DNA of 64,000 nt from Prochlorococcus marinus bv. HNLC2 (GCA_000218745.1 GL947595.1:836232-900231); one strand, 5' to 3'. Positions 39,974 to 49,973 are shown, counted from the stretch's first letter. Notes: generated by a model from the sequence alone, not told the origin. Program-made: numbers and translations.

Positions 39974-40662
39974 TCTTTTGATTTATAGTAATCCTTGTAT
40001 ATTAAATCCATAGGATCACCTCTTAACCATCTTTTTCTTAATTTCCAATTTTTAAAAGATTGAATTAAAAAATTATTTTGGTCCCATTTTCTACTACTTG
40101 TATAAATTGAATTTTTTAAGCATACAAGATCTTCTCTCTTTTTAATTCTTTTTATAAATTCAATATCCTCCATTAAAGGAATTTTTTTAAAACCCTCATT
40201 TTTCAAATATTTATTTTTTTCTATTAGTAAACCTTGGTCTCCATAAGGATCTTTAAAAAAGAAACATCTCATATTTACAAGAAATTCCAAAAGTCTAAAG
40301 GTTTTTTTCTGGCTATTTATCTTAAATTTAAAAAAGTAAACTAATGGGGATTCTTTTTGCATTATTAAATTTACTTCTTCTGACCAATTTTCTTTTAATC
40401 TTGAATCTGCATGTATGAAAAGTAACCACTTCCCTGTGGCTTTTTTGGCTCCGAAATTCATTTGTAAGCCTCTATTCTTCTGATTTAATTGATAAAATTT
40501 TGCCCCATAAATTGATGCTATTTCTCTTGTTTTGTCTTTACTGAAAGAATCTATTATGAGTATTTCAGAGTTCCTTAATTCTGATAAATCTGATAAGAGG
40601 AGAGGTAAACTTTTTGATTCGTTAAGTGTAGGTATTATTATTGAAAGAATGTTATTCTCCAT
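39970..40662 (-). CDS. Glycosyltransferase family 2 (TIGR04283-like)
   Basis: The GT2 fold is shown by I-I-I-P-T-L-N-E near the N-terminus, I-D-S-F-S-K-D, G-A-K-K-A-T-G-K-W-L-L-F-I-H-A-D (DxD-like region) and a late R-x-x-R-W-L-R-G. The ATG at 40662 (M-E-N-N-I-L) is preferred over one at 40683, although it still overlaps the end of the upstream sugar-transferase gene by 11 bases. The two proteins match the TIGR04283/TIGR04282 pair that commonly occur together. Product unknown. The 3' end overlaps the GNAT gene by 4 bases. Confidence 0.85.
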   Translation of the reverse strand: MENNILSIIIPTLNESKSLPLLLSDLSELRNSEILIIDSFSKDKTREIASIYGAKFYQLNQKNRGLQMNFGAKKATGKWLLFIHADSRLKENWSEEVNLIMQKESPLVYFFKFKINSQKKTFRLLEFLVNMRCFFFKDPYGDQGLLIEKNKYLKNEGFKKIPLMEDIEFIKRIKKREDLVCLKNSIYTSSRKWDQNNFLIQSFKNWKLRKRWLRGDPMDLIYKDYYKSKD

Positions 40663-41296
40663 TGCTGACTTTAACAAGATCATGAATGTTATCTACGTCA
40701 ATTTTATTATTTAAATAATCAACTTTTAAATTTATTTTATTTAGATTATCAATCGTTTTTTGCAAAACATTTGATGTACTCCACTTTATATCAATAAATG
40801 GATGAAATAAATTATTGGATAATATTTTGGCAGAAAAAGCAATTAACCAATAACCTCCATCACTTGAAGGGCCAATAACTACCTCGCTGGATTTAAGTCT
40901 AGATATAGTTTCTATAAGTTCTAAATGGCATAAATTTGGAAGATCAGTTCCAATAAATATTAAAGGTCTATCTTTATTTAAAAAGGAATGTTTTTGATGT
41001 TTAAGAATTTGCCTTCTCATTCTCTCACCTAGAGAACCCTTGCCCTGCAAATAAAAATCTTTAAGACCTAACTGTTGACACCATCTTTTGCTACTGTTAA
41101 ATCCAATTCCAGAGATCGCAAGAGATATATCTAAAATATTTTTTTCAAACAAAGATTTTGCAACTGAAATTGTATGTTGAAGCATCATTATCTGAATAAG
41201 TAAGGCATTCTTTTTCCCAACATCTTTTGATAATCTGGTTTTGCAATGACCATATCTAGGCCATTTTGTCATAATTATTAGTAGAGGTTTATTCAA
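40652..41296 (-). CDS. GT-A-fold nucleotide-sugar-transferase-like protein (DUF2064/TIGR04282)
   Basis: The N-terminus has the nucleotide-binding pattern K-W-P-R-Y-G-H-C-K-T-R-L, then F-I-G-T-D-L-P-N and V-I-G-P-S-S-D-G-G-Y-W-L, typical of DUF2064, related to MobA-like and sugar nucleotidyltransferases. The length of 214 residues fits. It is the upstream partner of the GT2 gene, and the pair probably modifies the same lipid or surface glycan. Function unknown. Confidence 0.83.
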   Translation of the reverse strand: MNKPLLIIMTKWPRYGHCKTRLSKDVGKKNALLIQIMMLQHTISVAKSLFEKNILDISLAISGIGFNSSKRWCQQLGLKDFYLQGKGSLGERMRRQILKHQKHSFLNKDRPLIFIGTDLPNLCHLELIETISRLKSSEVVIGPSSDGGYWLIAFSAKILSNNLFHPFIDIKWSTSNVLQKTIDNLNKINLKVDYLNNKIDVDNIHDLVKVSNGE

Positions 41297-41470
41297 TCAG
41301 ATCTAACGAATTTATTAATATAATAAATCTTATAGTGTTAAAAAAATATACAAATTTATGTAAAAGAAGGACTTTTTTGTGAAGAAAGTTTTAATTTCAC
41401 ATCATCTTGTAATGACTTAATGGCCAATCTAGAAAATGCTATTAGATTAAAAATCTACTAAGAAAATATT

Positions 41471-42853
41471 GTGCAAACTAAAAATCTTATTTGGGCAGAA
41501 GTTCAAAAATCACTTCAAAAAAATTTAAGTAAACCATCATTTGAGACTTGGATTAGACCAGCAAAATTTAGATGTTTTGAGAATGGCCTTTTAACGCTTA
41601 TTGCACCTAATTCATTCTCAAGCGATTGGTTAAGAAAAAATTATTGTGAAACAATTGAAAAGGCTGCTGAAGAAGTTTGTGGTGAGCCTGTAAAAGTAAT
41701 ATTTAAGTCTGAAAATTCAACCAATCCAGATATTCAATCCTCAAATCAATCTAATAGTAATAAAAGTTCTTCCAGTCTGGCAGCAAATCAAACTAAATCT
41801 TTAATTAAAAAAACGAAAATAACACCATATCTTAATTTACGTTATGTATTTAATAGGTTTGTTGTGGGTCCTAATAGTAGGATGGCACATGCTGCTGCTT
41901 TGGCAGTTGCTGAATCTCCCGGAAGAGAGTTTAATCCTTTATTTATTTGTGGAGGAGTAGGACTTGGGAAAACCCATTTAATGCAGGCAATAGGTCATTA
42001 TCGTTTAGAAATTGATCCTGAAGCAAAGGTTTCATACGTTTCAACTGAAACTTTTACAAATGATCTAATAGTATCAATTCGAAAAGATGGAATGCAGGCC
42101 TTTAGGAATAAATATAGGGCAGCTGACTTAATTCTTATTGATGATATTCAATTCCTTGAAGGGAAAGAATATACTCAAGAAGAATTTTTCCATACTTTCA
42201 ATGCTCTCCATGAAGCAGGAAAGCAAATAGTTATTGCTAGCGATAGGCCTCCAAGTCAGATACCAAGATTACAGGAGAGATTGATTTCTAGATTTTCTAT
42301 GGGATTAATTGCAGATATACAGCCACCTGATATAGAAACAAGAATGGCAATATTACAAAAAAAAGCTGAGCATGAAAAGATGAGTTTACCAAGAGATCTT
42401 ATTCAATTTATAGCGGGGAGATTCACTTCTAATATAAGAGAATTAGAAGGTGCTTTTACTAGAGCAGTGGCTTTTGCCTCAATAACTGGATTACCTATGA
42501 CTGTTCAGTCTATTGCTCCAATGCTTGATCCAAATAGTGTTGGTGTGGTTGTTACTCCAAAACAGGTTATTAAAAAAGTTTCTGAATTTTTTGAAGTTTC
42601 AGCAGATGAATTAATTAGTTCCAGTAGAAGAAAGCCTGTTAGCCAAGCGAGGCAAATTGGAATGTATCTAATGAGGCATGGAACAGATTTAAGTTTGCCA
42701 AGAATTGGAGATGAATTTGGAGGTAAAGACCATACAACAGTTATGTATGCAATTGATCAAGTTGAGAAGAAATTATCAAGTGATCCTAGTGTTGCTAGTC
42801 AAGTTCAAAAAGTAAGGGATTTATTGCAAATTGACTCAAGAAAAAAAATGTGA
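41471..42853 (+). CDS. dnaA: Chromosomal replication initiator DnaA
   Basis: DnaA binds DnaA boxes and opens the origin. The 460-residue protein has domain I (1-80), a variable serine-rich linker (about 85-115), the AAA+ domain with Walker A G-V-G-L-G-K-T and Walker B L-I-L-I-D-D-I-Q, and the DNA-binding domain IV with [11 protein letters not shown] near the end. It starts with GTG at 41471. The 174 bases upstream hold no repeated DnaA boxes, in line with picocyanobacteria, in which dnaA is not at the origin. Confidence 0.98.
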   Translation: MQTKNLIWAEVQKSLQKNLSKPSFETWIRPAKFRCFENGLLTLIAPNSFSSDWLRKNYCETIEKAAEEVCGEPVKVIFKSENSTNPDIQSSNQSNSNKSSSSLAANQTKSLIKKTKITPYLNLRYVFNRFVVGPNSRMAHAAALAVAESPGREFNPLFICGGVGLGKTHLMQAIGHYRLEIDPEAKVSYVSTETFTNDLIVSIRKDGMQAFRNKYRAADLILIDDIQFLEGKEYTQEEFFHTFNALHEAGKQIVIASDRPPSQIPRLQERLISRFSMGLIADIQPPDIETRMAILQKKAEHEKMSLPRDLIQFIAGRFTSNIRELEGAFTRAVAFASITGLPMTVQSIAPMLDPNSVGVVVTPKQVIKKVSEFFEVSADELISSSRRKPVSQARQIGMYLMRHGTDLSLPRIGDEFGGKDHTTVMYAIDQVEKKLSSDPSVASQVQKVRDLLQIDSRKKM

Positions 42854-42858
42854 TCATC

Positions 42859-44100
42859 TTAATTTTCACTTAAAATGAAATCATTGGGATTTTGATCATA
42901 TCTATGTTTTATTGGAATTTTATAAATATCACTAGGATTACAGATACATGCAACTTTTTCTAGTGATTTTCTAAGTAATCTTGCTGAAATAAGCGGCATA
43001 TCTCTAGGAACTGAAATCCTATCTCGTAAATACCTTAGGCCGATACCAGAATTATTATCAGGTTTATTTAATTCATTACTAATTAAATAAGTAAGTGCAG
43101 ATCTTAATGCAAAATCGAATGAATTATTTTCGCAAGGATTTATATTAATAATATTATTTTTGTGCTTAATTACTCTAGCCAGAGCAATTTTCTTATAGTA
43201 ATTACTATCGAATTCTTTATTTATTTCTAAATTGCCTGCGCCCTCTCCAGAGTCAATAAGTCTTGAAAAATTTTTTTGTGCCTCATTTATATCTTTAAAA
43301 CATCCTCCCATTTGAGGCGGTAAATCATGAGAGTGAGTATGAAAATCACCTTGAGATCCAGTATACTCATTTTCACTCTCTAACAATGTCAACCACTTAT
43401 TGATTAATGGAAATTCTTTTCTTAATTTGTAGCCCTTGTAATAAAAAAGAGAGGCATTAATTCTCTCTATGTAAGGAATAAATATAATATCTCCTGTTCC
43501 AGGTTGTAGTTTATTTGGAGATATATTAACTGGATCAATCAATCCTGTACTTGACTGGCTTAATAGTTTTTCTAGCTCCTCTAAGTTCTTAATCATATTA
43601 TTCTTTTTTAGATTATTTTCAAAATTAAAGAAATTACTTCTGCAAAGCCAATCGCACCATGATCGGAATATATTGCGTTCGATCTTTCTTGTTTTGGCAA
43701 GCTTATTTGAATAAATCGATGAACCAAGAGCGCCGTACTCTTTCTCAAGAAAATCTATTATATTATCGCTTTCAGTAATTATTTGACCATTTAATTCAAT
43801 CGCGGGTAATTTACCTGAGATTACTTTATTTAGATACCACTTTTCCTTTTCGCCATAACAATACATATTTATTTTTTCTATCTTATAAGGTATTTTTTTG
43901 AATTCGAGCCAAAGCCATATTTTTTGGCAATAGGGGCACCATGCGTGTCTATCCCTGTAAAAAATTAATTTGGCATCAGTTTTATTTTTGTTAAATAATC
44001 TCAAGTTAGTATATGAATTATTTAATCCATTTACTCTATCCCCTTCTTCAGTAGTTAATTTTTCTAAATCTTTCCAACTTAAAACTTTATTTGGTACCAT
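42859..44100 (-). CDS. Glutathione S-transferase-like protein with extended C-terminus
   Basis: The N-terminal 140 residues form a thioredoxin-fold GST domain: F-Y-R-D-R-H-A-W-C-P-Y-C (CPYC redox motif, omega/glutaredoxin-like), then G-K-L-P-A-I-E-L-N-G and E-S-D-N-I-I-D-F-L. The helical GST domain and about 150 further residues follow (413 residues in all, against about 220 for ordinary GSTs). The extra C-terminal part, with R-Y-L-R-D-R-I-S-V-P-R-D-M-P, is conserved-looking but I cannot name it. It lies next to gor, which keeps glutathione reduced; the pair is divergent with 47 bases between. Confidence 0.85.
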   Translation of the reverse strand: MVPNKVLSWKDLEKLTTEEGDRVNGLNNSYTNLRLFNKNKTDAKLIFYRDRHAWCPYCQKIWLWLEFKKIPYKIEKINMYCYGEKEKWYLNKVISGKLPAIELNGQIITESDNIIDFLEKEYGALGSSIYSNKLAKTRKIERNIFRSWCDWLCRSNFFNFENNLKKNNMIKNLEELEKLLSQSSTGLIDPVNISPNKLQPGTGDIIFIPYIERINASLFYYKGYKLRKEFPLINKWLTLLESENEYTGSQGDFHTHSHDLPPQMGGCFKDINEAQKNFSRLIDSGEGAGNLEINKEFDSNYYKKIALARVIKHKNNIININPCENNSFDFALRSALTYLISNELNKPDNNSGIGLRYLRDRISVPRDMPLISARLLRKSLEKVACICNPSDIYKIPIKHRYDQNPNDFILSEN

Positions 44101-44147
44101 TTTCTTGCAATATTTAATTAAAATATAATAATAAATTACTAAATTTC

Positions 44148-45509
44148 GTGATTAATAATTTTGATTTAATTGTAATTGGAGCTGGTTCGGGCGGCTTGGC
44201 TGCAGCAAAAAGAGCAGCAGGTTACGGAGCTAATGTGGCAATTATAGAGGGAGATCAAATAGGGGGGACATGTGTTATTCGCGGCTGTGTCCCAAAAAAA
44301 TTAATGGTTTATGCGGCTAATGAAAGAAGTAATATGATCAATTCAGAGAGGAATGGATTGTACTTTAATAATCTTTCCTTTGACTCTAGTATTCTCCTTA
44401 AAAATGTAAAACAAGAAGTCGCAAGATTAAGTAATTTACATTATGAGTCACTAAATAAACTTGATATTAAAGTATTTCGAGGTTGGGGTAGATTTAAAGA
44501 TAGTAATCAAGTAGAAATTATTTGCCCTAAAACAAATAAACTTTTAAAAACTTTAAAAAGCAAAAAAATTTTAATTGCTGTTGGGGGAAAACCAAAATCA
44601 CTTGATATTGTTGGTGCAGAATTTGCATGGTCAAGTAATGAAATATTTGATTTAAATAATTTCCCTAAGTCTTTACTTATAGTTGGAGGAGGATATATAG
44701 CTTGCGAATTCTCCTGTATATTTAATAATTTAGGGACAAAAGTTACTCAACTCGTTAGAAGTGATAAACTTCTAAATGGTTTTGATTCTGATTTATCTAT
44801 GTCGATTCAGGAATCTATGACTTCTTCTGGAATTAATTTAATTTTTAAAGATGAGTTGGTTTCCATTAGTAAAAACAATGAAAATTTTGATTTAATTTTT
44901 AAATCAGGTTTTAGTAAAAAAGAAGAAAATATTCTTATTGCTTCAGGAAGAGAACCTAATATTGACAATTTAAATCTTGATAATGTGGGTTTAAATATGA
45001 AAGGTGGTTTTATAGAAGTTAATGAAAGTAATCAGTCAAGTCAATCTACGATCTTTGCTATTGGTGATGTTATTGATAAACCTAATTTAACTCCTGTTGC
45101 AATTGAACAGGGGAGGGTTTTTTCTGATAATTATTTTGGCAATAAAAAAAGAAGTATTAGTTATAAATTTATTCCAAAAGCAGTATTTACAAATCCAGAA
45201 ATTTCATCTGTAGGTTTAACTGAAGAAGAGGCGATAAATATTTACTTGAATGAAAATATTAAAGTTTTCAAATGTAGGTTTACTCCAATGTCTAATACAT
45301 TTAAAAAACAGAAAACAAAATGTATGCTCAAATTAGTTGTAAACAAACTAGATGATAAAGTTTTAGGGTGTCATATGTTTGGGGAAACTGCTTCAGAGAT
45401 AATTCAAATGGCGTCAATTGCAATGAATAAAGGAGTTACCAAAAGAGAATTTGATGAAACAATGGCTTTGCATCCAACAATTTCAGAGGAATTTGTAACT
45501 ATGTATTGA
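44148..45509 (+). CDS. gor: Glutathione reductase (NADPH)
   Basis: Gor keeps glutathione reduced. The FAD motif G-A-G-S-G-G is at residues 11-16, the redox-active disulfide is G-T-C-V-I-R-G-C-V-P-K (C42 and C47), the NADPH motif is G-G-G-Y-I-A-C-E-F, and the C-terminal catalytic H-P-T-I-S-E-E-F is present. It starts with GTG and has 453 residues. It ends six bases from the converging CaCA gene. Confidence 0.95.
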   Translation: MINNFDLIVIGAGSGGLAAAKRAAGYGANVAIIEGDQIGGTCVIRGCVPKKLMVYAANERSNMINSERNGLYFNNLSFDSSILLKNVKQEVARLSNLHYESLNKLDIKVFRGWGRFKDSNQVEIICPKTNKLLKTLKSKKILIAVGGKPKSLDIVGAEFAWSSNEIFDLNNFPKSLLIVGGGYIACEFSCIFNNLGTKVTQLVRSDKLLNGFDSDLSMSIQESMTSSGINLIFKDELVSISKNNENFDLIFKSGFSKKEENILIASGREPNIDNLNLDNVGLNMKGGFIEVNESNQSSQSTIFAIGDVIDKPNLTPVAIEQGRVFSDNYFGNKKRSISYKFIPKAVFTNPEISSVGLTEEEAINIYLNENIKVFKCRFTPMSNTFKKQKTKCMLKLVVNKLDDKVLGCHMFGETASEIIQMASIAMNKGVTKREFDETMALHPTISEEFVTMY

Positions 45510-45515
45510 TTGGAA

Positions 45516-46592
45516 TTAATTCTTTATTAGTTTTGCACTTTTTTTAAGAAATAGGCTAATAAAAATTAATAAGAAGTAAACAATAATAAAAAATCTAAAT
45601 TCCATTATGAAATTAAACTGTGACAATAATAGTATTTTATCTAGAACATAAAAAATATAAATATTTAATAAAATAAAACCCTCAAATCTAGTTATTTTTC
45701 CTTTTGTCCAAAATATTGGCATACAAGCAAAAGTTGTTAAAACCATTATTGGGATGTCTGTTCTTATAAGATCAGTACTTATTGATAAACCTCCTAAACC
45801 CGAAAAGAGTGTGCAGCTTCCAAGTATTAATAGTTGATTCAATAAATTGCTTCCTATAACATTTCCAATAGCAAGGTCTGTTTTACCTTTAAATGCCGCA
45901 ACGATAGAGGTCACTAGTTCCGGAAGGGATGTACCTGTAGCGACAATTGTTAAACCAATAATTGTTTCTTTTATTCCTAATGTTCTTGCTAGATCTTGTG
46001 ATCCACTAACCAAAACATTCGCACCAAAACTAAGCAGAATTATCCCAAAAACTAATTTTGTGATAGTACTTACTAAATTATTACTCAAGGAAAAATCATT
46101 TATTTCTGGTTCTGCAGTTTTTATATCATCGTCTTTTTCATTAATAGTATTAATTTCCCAAATAGTATTTATTAATAAACAAAATAAGAGAAAAATACCT
46201 GCCTGCCAAGTTAAGGTACCTGTTGAAGACATAGCCCATACAGAACAAGAAATAGCTATTAGTAAAGGCACATCCCTCCTGACAATTCTACTTTTAACCT
46301 TTAAGGGAGTTATTAAGGAGCTAATTCCTAATACAACCAAAATATTGAAAATATTACTTCCTACGACGTTACTGGCAGCCAAAGAATCACTCCCTTTGAA
46401 AACTGAGTTTAGGCTCACTAATAATTCAGGAGAACTTGTACCTAAAGCAACTACTGTTAAACCAATTACTATTTGGGGAATTCCAAGAATCAAAGATAAA
46501 GCAACTGATCCCTGGATAAAAAATTCTCCCCCTATAAAAAGTAAAAAAATTCCTACTATTATTTCAACAATAGAGAATAAATATTCACTCAT
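45516..46592 (-). CDS. CaCA-family Na+/Ca2+ (or H+/Ca2+) exchanger
   Basis: The 358-residue membrane protein has the two inverted alpha-repeats of the calcium:cation antiporter superfamily: A-L-G-T-S-S-P-E-L-L-V-S in the first half and A-T-G-T-S-L-P-E-L-V-T-S in the second, each followed by N-V-V/I-G-S-N. About ten hydrophobic helices are visible, with a charged cytosolic loop in the middle. It is the YrbG/ecm27-type found in Prochlorococcus. The ion specificity cannot be told. It is divergent from pyrC. Confidence 0.92.
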   Translation of the reverse strand: MSEYLFSIVEIIVGIFLLFIGGEFFIQGSVALSLILGIPQIVIGLTVVALGTSSPELLVSLNSVFKGSDSLAASNVVGSNIFNILVVLGISSLITPLKVKSRIVRRDVPLLIAISCSVWAMSSTGTLTWQAGIFLLFCLLINTIWEINTINEKDDDIKTAEPEINDFSLSNNLVSTITKLVFGIILLSFGANVLVSGSQDLARTLGIKETIIGLTIVATGTSLPELVTSIVAAFKGKTDLAIGNVIGSNLLNQLLILGSCTLFSGLGGLSISTDLIRTDIPIMVLTTFACMPIFWTKGKITRFEGFILLNIYIFYVLDKILLLSQFNFIMEFRFFIIVYFLLIFISLFLKKSAKLIKN

Positions 46593-46726
46593 TTTATATC
46601 GGCAACTTTTTATATTACTAATTATATCCTTTAATTAAAATTTAAAAAAACTAAATTCATTTATAAATATCTACAAAATATTGTCTAAGAATATTTATTG
46701 GTAATATTAATAAAAGTAATAAATTA

Positions 46727-47767
46727 TTGGAAAAATTAACTATAAGAAAACCTGATGATTGGCATTTGCATCTAAGAGAAGGAGTCGTTTTAAAAAATAT
46801 CTTAAAATTCTCATCTGATTTTTTTGGGAGGGCAATTATAATGCCAAATACTAAGAATCCAATCACTTCTATTGAAAGGGGGGTTGCATACAAAAATAGT
46901 ATTTGTTCTCTTTTGTCAAAAACAAATACATTTAAACCCTTAATGACGATTTATCTTACAGAAAGTATTTCAAATGATGAGATTAAAAGAGGATTCTTAG
47001 ACAATATATTTTTTGCTGCAAAATTATATCCTGCTAATGCAACAACAAATTCACTATATGGAGTTAAAAATATTAAAAAAATTTATAAAGTATTTGAATT
47101 GATGCAAGAAATAGGTATGCCGTTATTAATTCATGGAGAAGTTAGTGATCCAATGGTAGATATCTTTGATAGGGAGGAAGTTTTTATTGATACTGAACTA
47201 AATCCCATAATTAAAAATTTTCCAGATTTAAAAATTGTTTTAGAGCATATTACAACTTCTTATGCGGTTGATTTTGTAGAGAGTAATAATATAGCAGCTA
47301 CAATTACTCCTCACCATTTGCATATAAATAGAAATGCGATGTTTTTTGGAGGTTTAAATAGCGATTTTTATTGTTTGCCAGTAGCGAAAAGGGAATCTAA
47401 TAGAATTTCTTTAATCAAAGCTGCTACTAGTGGTAATGAATGTTTCTTCTTAGGTACTGATTCAGCCCCACACTTAAGAGAGTGGAAAGCTTTCTGTGGT
47501 TGTGCAGGGATATTTAATTCTTCAGTAGCATTAAATAGCTACTTACAGGTTTTTGAGGAAGAAAATGCTTTAGAAAAATTTGAGAAATTTGCAAGTATTA
47601 ATGGACCTAAATTTCATAATTTACCATTAAATAATGAATATATTACATTGGTTCGTGAGCCTTATGAGGTTGAGGAATTTGTGGATATTTTTGATGAAAA
47701 TAAAAAGATTGGTGCAATAAAACCTTTTCATGCAGGTCAAACCTTAAATTGGAGAGTTAAAAGTTAA
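46727..47767 (+). CDS. pyrC: Dihydroorotase
   Basis: PyrC closes carbamoyl-aspartate to dihydroorotate in pyrimidine synthesis. The zinc-site motifs are W-H-L-H-L-R (HxH), the lysine of A-K-L-Y-P-A-N-A-T-T-N (carbamylated in the family), L-I-H-G-E, L-E-H-I-T-T and G-T-D-S-A-P-H. It has 346 residues and a TTG start at 46727, directly at the conserved N-terminus; no ATG is available there. Confidence 0.95.
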   Translation: MEKLTIRKPDDWHLHLREGVVLKNILKFSSDFFGRAIIMPNTKNPITSIERGVAYKNSICSLLSKTNTFKPLMTIYLTESISNDEIKRGFLDNIFFAAKLYPANATTNSLYGVKNIKKIYKVFELMQEIGMPLLIHGEVSDPMVDIFDREEVFIDTELNPIIKNFPDLKIVLEHITTSYAVDFVESNNIAATITPHHLHINRNAMFFGGLNSDFYCLPVAKRESNRISLIKAATSGNECFFLGTDSAPHLREWKAFCGCAGIFNSSVALNSYLQVFEEENALEKFEKFASINGPKFHNLPLNNEYITLVREPYEVEEFVDIFDENKKIGAIKPFHAGQTLNWRVKS

Positions 47768-47880
47768 TTTTTAATACACAATAAAGTATTTTCATTAATG
47801 GAAGAAAAGTGTAAATATTCAAATTTTTGATGGTTAAATTAGTTACTTTTCGCTAGGCTTAAAGAGCGCAAATTCCTGTT

Positions 47881-47966
47881 GGGAGTGTGGCGGAATTGGT
47901 AGACGCGCCGGACTTAAAATCCGTCGAGCGATTTAGCTCGTGAGGGTTCAAGTCCCTCCACTCCCA
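47881..47966 (+). tRNA. trnL: tRNA-Leu (anticodon TAA)
   Basis: The acceptor stem GGGAGTG pairs with CACTCCC at the end, the T arm GGGTTCAAGTCCC-like sequence is present, and a long variable arm (GAGC...GCTC) marks a class II tRNA. The anticodon loop C-T-T-A-A-A-A gives TAA at 47915-47917, so leucine. No CCA is encoded. The group I intron often found in this cyanobacterial gene is absent. The first pair of the anticodon stem looks like C opposed to T. Confidence 0.97.
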
Positions 47967-48055
47967 TATTTTTTTAAATATTGTTTTAAGAGAAATGACG
48001 ATATTTTATATAAGTAGTTATATTTATAAAATGTAAAAGTTTATAAGCTATTGAA

Positions 48056-48289
48056 ATGGAAAATCTTTTAAATAGTCCGATATTAACTATTGCTGCATAT
48101 GCCATTATTCTGACTCTTTATTTAGTTATCGTACCATTATCTTTATTTTATTGGATGAATAATCGTTGGAATATTATGGGTAAATTTGAAAGGTTGGGCA
48201 TATATGGTTTAGTTTTCCTCTTTTTTCCAGGTTTAATTCTATTTTCACCATTTTTAAATCTTAGATTAAATGGAGATGAGCAAAGGTAA
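48056..48289 (+). CDS. ndhL: NAD(P)H-quinone oxidoreductase subunit L
   Basis: NdhL is a small membrane subunit of the cyanobacterial NDH-1 complex for respiration and cyclic electron flow. The 77-residue protein has two hydrophobic helices (about 10-32 and 48-65) with Y-W-M-N-N-R-W between them, as in the family. It is the first of the ndhL-DUF3007-trpA group, a conserved order in cyanobacteria. Confidence 0.92.
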   Translation: MENLLNSPILTIAAYAIILTLYLVIVPLSLFYWMNNRWNIMGKFERLGIYGLVFLFFPGLILFSPFLNLRLNGDEQR

Positions 48290-48294
48290 TTAAA

Positions 48295-48612
48295 TTGACT
48301 AAAGGAAAAGTTATACAGATTGGTTTTTTGTTTGCTTTAATTGGCTTTTTTAGTCTAAAGGTGCTTCCATTAATTGGTTATACCGAATTAACAACTAGTT
48401 CAATATCAAATATATTATTAATATTTATAGTTTTTTTATGGGTAATGTCTTATATCTCTAGAGTCATAACTGGCAATATGACTTTTATGGAACAGCGAAA
48501 ACGATATCGAGCTAAATATGAAAAAATTATTGATGAAAAATTAAAAAGTAAATTTAATTCGCTTTCTTCTGAAGAGCAAGAAAAATTACTTGAGGAAATA
48601 GAGGAAAAATAA
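48295..48612 (+). CDS. DUF3007 family membrane protein
   Basis: The 105-residue protein has two hydrophobic helices (about 7-28 and 38-58) followed by a charged tail with M-T-F-M-E-Q-R-K-R-Y and E-E-Q-E-K-L-L-E-E-I-E. This is the DUF3007 pattern found after ndhL in cyanobacteria and plants' relatives. It starts with TTG, five bases after the ndhL stop. Function unknown, with a possible link to NDH-1 or the thylakoid membrane because of its neighbour. Confidence 0.85.
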   Translation: MTKGKVIQIGFLFALIGFFSLKVLPLIGYTELTTSSISNILLIFIVFLWVMSYISRVITGNMTFMEQRKRYRAKYEKIIDEKLKSKFNSLSSEEQEKLLEEIEEK

Positions 48613-48641
48613 TAAAATTTTGCGTTGCTTATTTTTAATAT

Positions 48642-49517
48642 TTGATTTTATGGCAAAATAGTTATGATAATTATTCTCTTTTAGATTTGTCTCTAATAAA
48701 TAATAAATTTAATGAACTAAGAACAAAAAAACGCTTAGCTTTAATGCCTTTTTTGATGGCTGGTGATCCTAGTCTAGAATTGACTTCGGAAATTTTATTA
48801 ACATTACAAGATCAAGGAGCTGATTTAATTGAATTAGGTATACCTTATAGCGATCCTTTAGCTGATGGGCCAATAATCCAATTAGCAGCTTCACGCGCTT
48901 TGAGTGGAGGAACTTCTCTCTTAAAAGTTTTAAGTTTGCTAACAAAGATAAAAAATAAATTAAAGATACCTATTATTTTATTCACTTACTTTAATCCCTT
49001 ATTAAATTTTGGGTTTAGGGATTTTTGTGAAAGAGCCGCAAAAGCTGGAGTCTCAGGCTTAATAATACCGGATCTACCGTTAGAGGAGGCAACAGAATTT
49101 TCAGAGATCGCTAAACAATATAATCTAGATTTAATTTTATTAGTTGCACCTACAACGCCATTCCCAAGAATGAAAAGTATCTCAGAAAAATCTAAGGGTT
49201 TTATTTATTTAGTAAGTGTAACTGGGGTTACTGGAGAAAGAAATAACCTGGAGAATCGAGTTGAAAATCTTATTACAAAATTGAAAAATATTAGTTCCAA
49301 TCCTATTGCAGTTGGATTCGGAATATCATCACCTAAGCATGTTAAAAAAGTAAAAAAATGGGGAGCAGATGGAGTTATCGTAGGAAGTGCCTTTGTGAAA
49401 AGAATCTATGAAAGCGATAGGGAATTAATTGTTAAAGAGATTGGAGGATTTTGCAAAGAATTGAGATTGGCAGCAGATGAAAGTGATTTGATTTATAAAT
49501 CCATTTTCTTTTCCTGA
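48642..49517 (+). CDS. trpA: Tryptophan synthase alpha subunit
   Basis: TrpA cleaves indole-3-glycerol phosphate to indole. Motifs: P-F-L-M-A-G-D-P-S near residue 37, [17 protein letters not shown], the T-G-V-T-G segment and G-F-G-I-S-S near the end, which bind the phosphate. The core is complete. The start is uncertain: the frame opens with TTG at 48642 and no in-frame ATG precedes the conserved core; an internal TTG at 48687 would remove 15 residues. The gene follows the DUF3007 gene after 29 bases. Confidence 0.94.
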   Translation: MILWQNSYDNYSLLDLSLINNKFNELRTKKRLALMPFLMAGDPSLELTSEILLTLQDQGADLIELGIPYSDPLADGPIIQLAASRALSGGTSLLKVLSLLTKIKNKLKIPIILFTYFNPLLNFGFRDFCERAAKAGVSGLIIPDLPLEEATEFSEIAKQYNLDLILLVAPTTPFPRMKSISEKSKGFIYLVSVTGVTGERNNLENRVENLITKLKNISSNPIAVGFGISSPKHVKKVKKWGADGVIVGSAFVKRIYESDRELIVKEIGGFCKELRLAADESDLIYKSIFFS

Positions 49518-49610
49518 TTGCGAGAAAGTATAAACTAGATTTATTTATTAATTACTAATTTTGAAATAAGGAAATTTTTATTATTTTGAATATTTTAAAA
49601 TTTAAAACAT

Positions 49611-49973
49611 TTATTCTGATTCGCTAGTTGGTAATAATTTAATTTGCTTCCTTCCAAGCTTAATTTCAAATTCATCTCCAGCTTTTAAATCAAGAATGGC
49701 TGTATATGCTTTGCCTATTAAAAGGTTTCCATTTCCTTGAACAGTAGCTATATAACTTAATTTTCTTCCTCCTTTCCCAATTGTATTTTTGTCGCCATCT
49801 CCACTACTTTTATAACCTTGCGCCATAGCAATAGCTTTGTAATACGCATTGAAATTACATCTTTCCTTCCCATTCTTTGAAGTGGTTACATATCCACAAG
49901 CACGAACTTTTTCCGTTTCAGTAACATCCTTAAGTTCCTTAGTTTTTGCGATTAATTCACTACCAGTCAGCAT
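49611..49973 (-). CDS. cyAbrB-type transcriptional regulator
   Basis: The protein starts M-L-T-G-S-E-L-I and has C-G-Y-V-T-T, R-C-N-F-N-A-Y-Y-K-A-I-A-M-A-Q-G and a C-terminal swapped-hairpin AbrB-like DNA-binding domain (L-L-I-G-K-A-Y-T-A-I-L-D-L-K-A-G-D-E-F-E-I). This is the cyanobacterial cyAbrB family, global regulators of carbon, nitrogen and stress genes. A longer frame opens at 50054, but the first 27 residues look non-coding; the ATG at 49973 gives 120 residues, the family length. It is divergent from the YciI gene. Confidence 0.92.
   Translation of the reverse strand: MLTGSELIAKTKELKDVTETEKVRACGYVTTSKNGKERCNFNAYYKAIAMAQGYKSSGDGDKNTIGKGGRKLSYIATVQGNGNLLIGKAYTAILDLKAGDEFEIKLGRKQIKLLPTSESE

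Noticed and set aside
41297..41470. Replication origin upstream of dnaA
   Set aside because: No cluster of DnaA boxes is visible in the 174 bases, and dnaA is not at the origin in picocyanobacteria.
45847..46638. 263-codon open frame on the plus strand opposite the CaCA exchanger
   Set aside because: It is fully antisense to a well-conserved membrane protein gene, and its sequence shows no family features; it is a shadow of the real gene.
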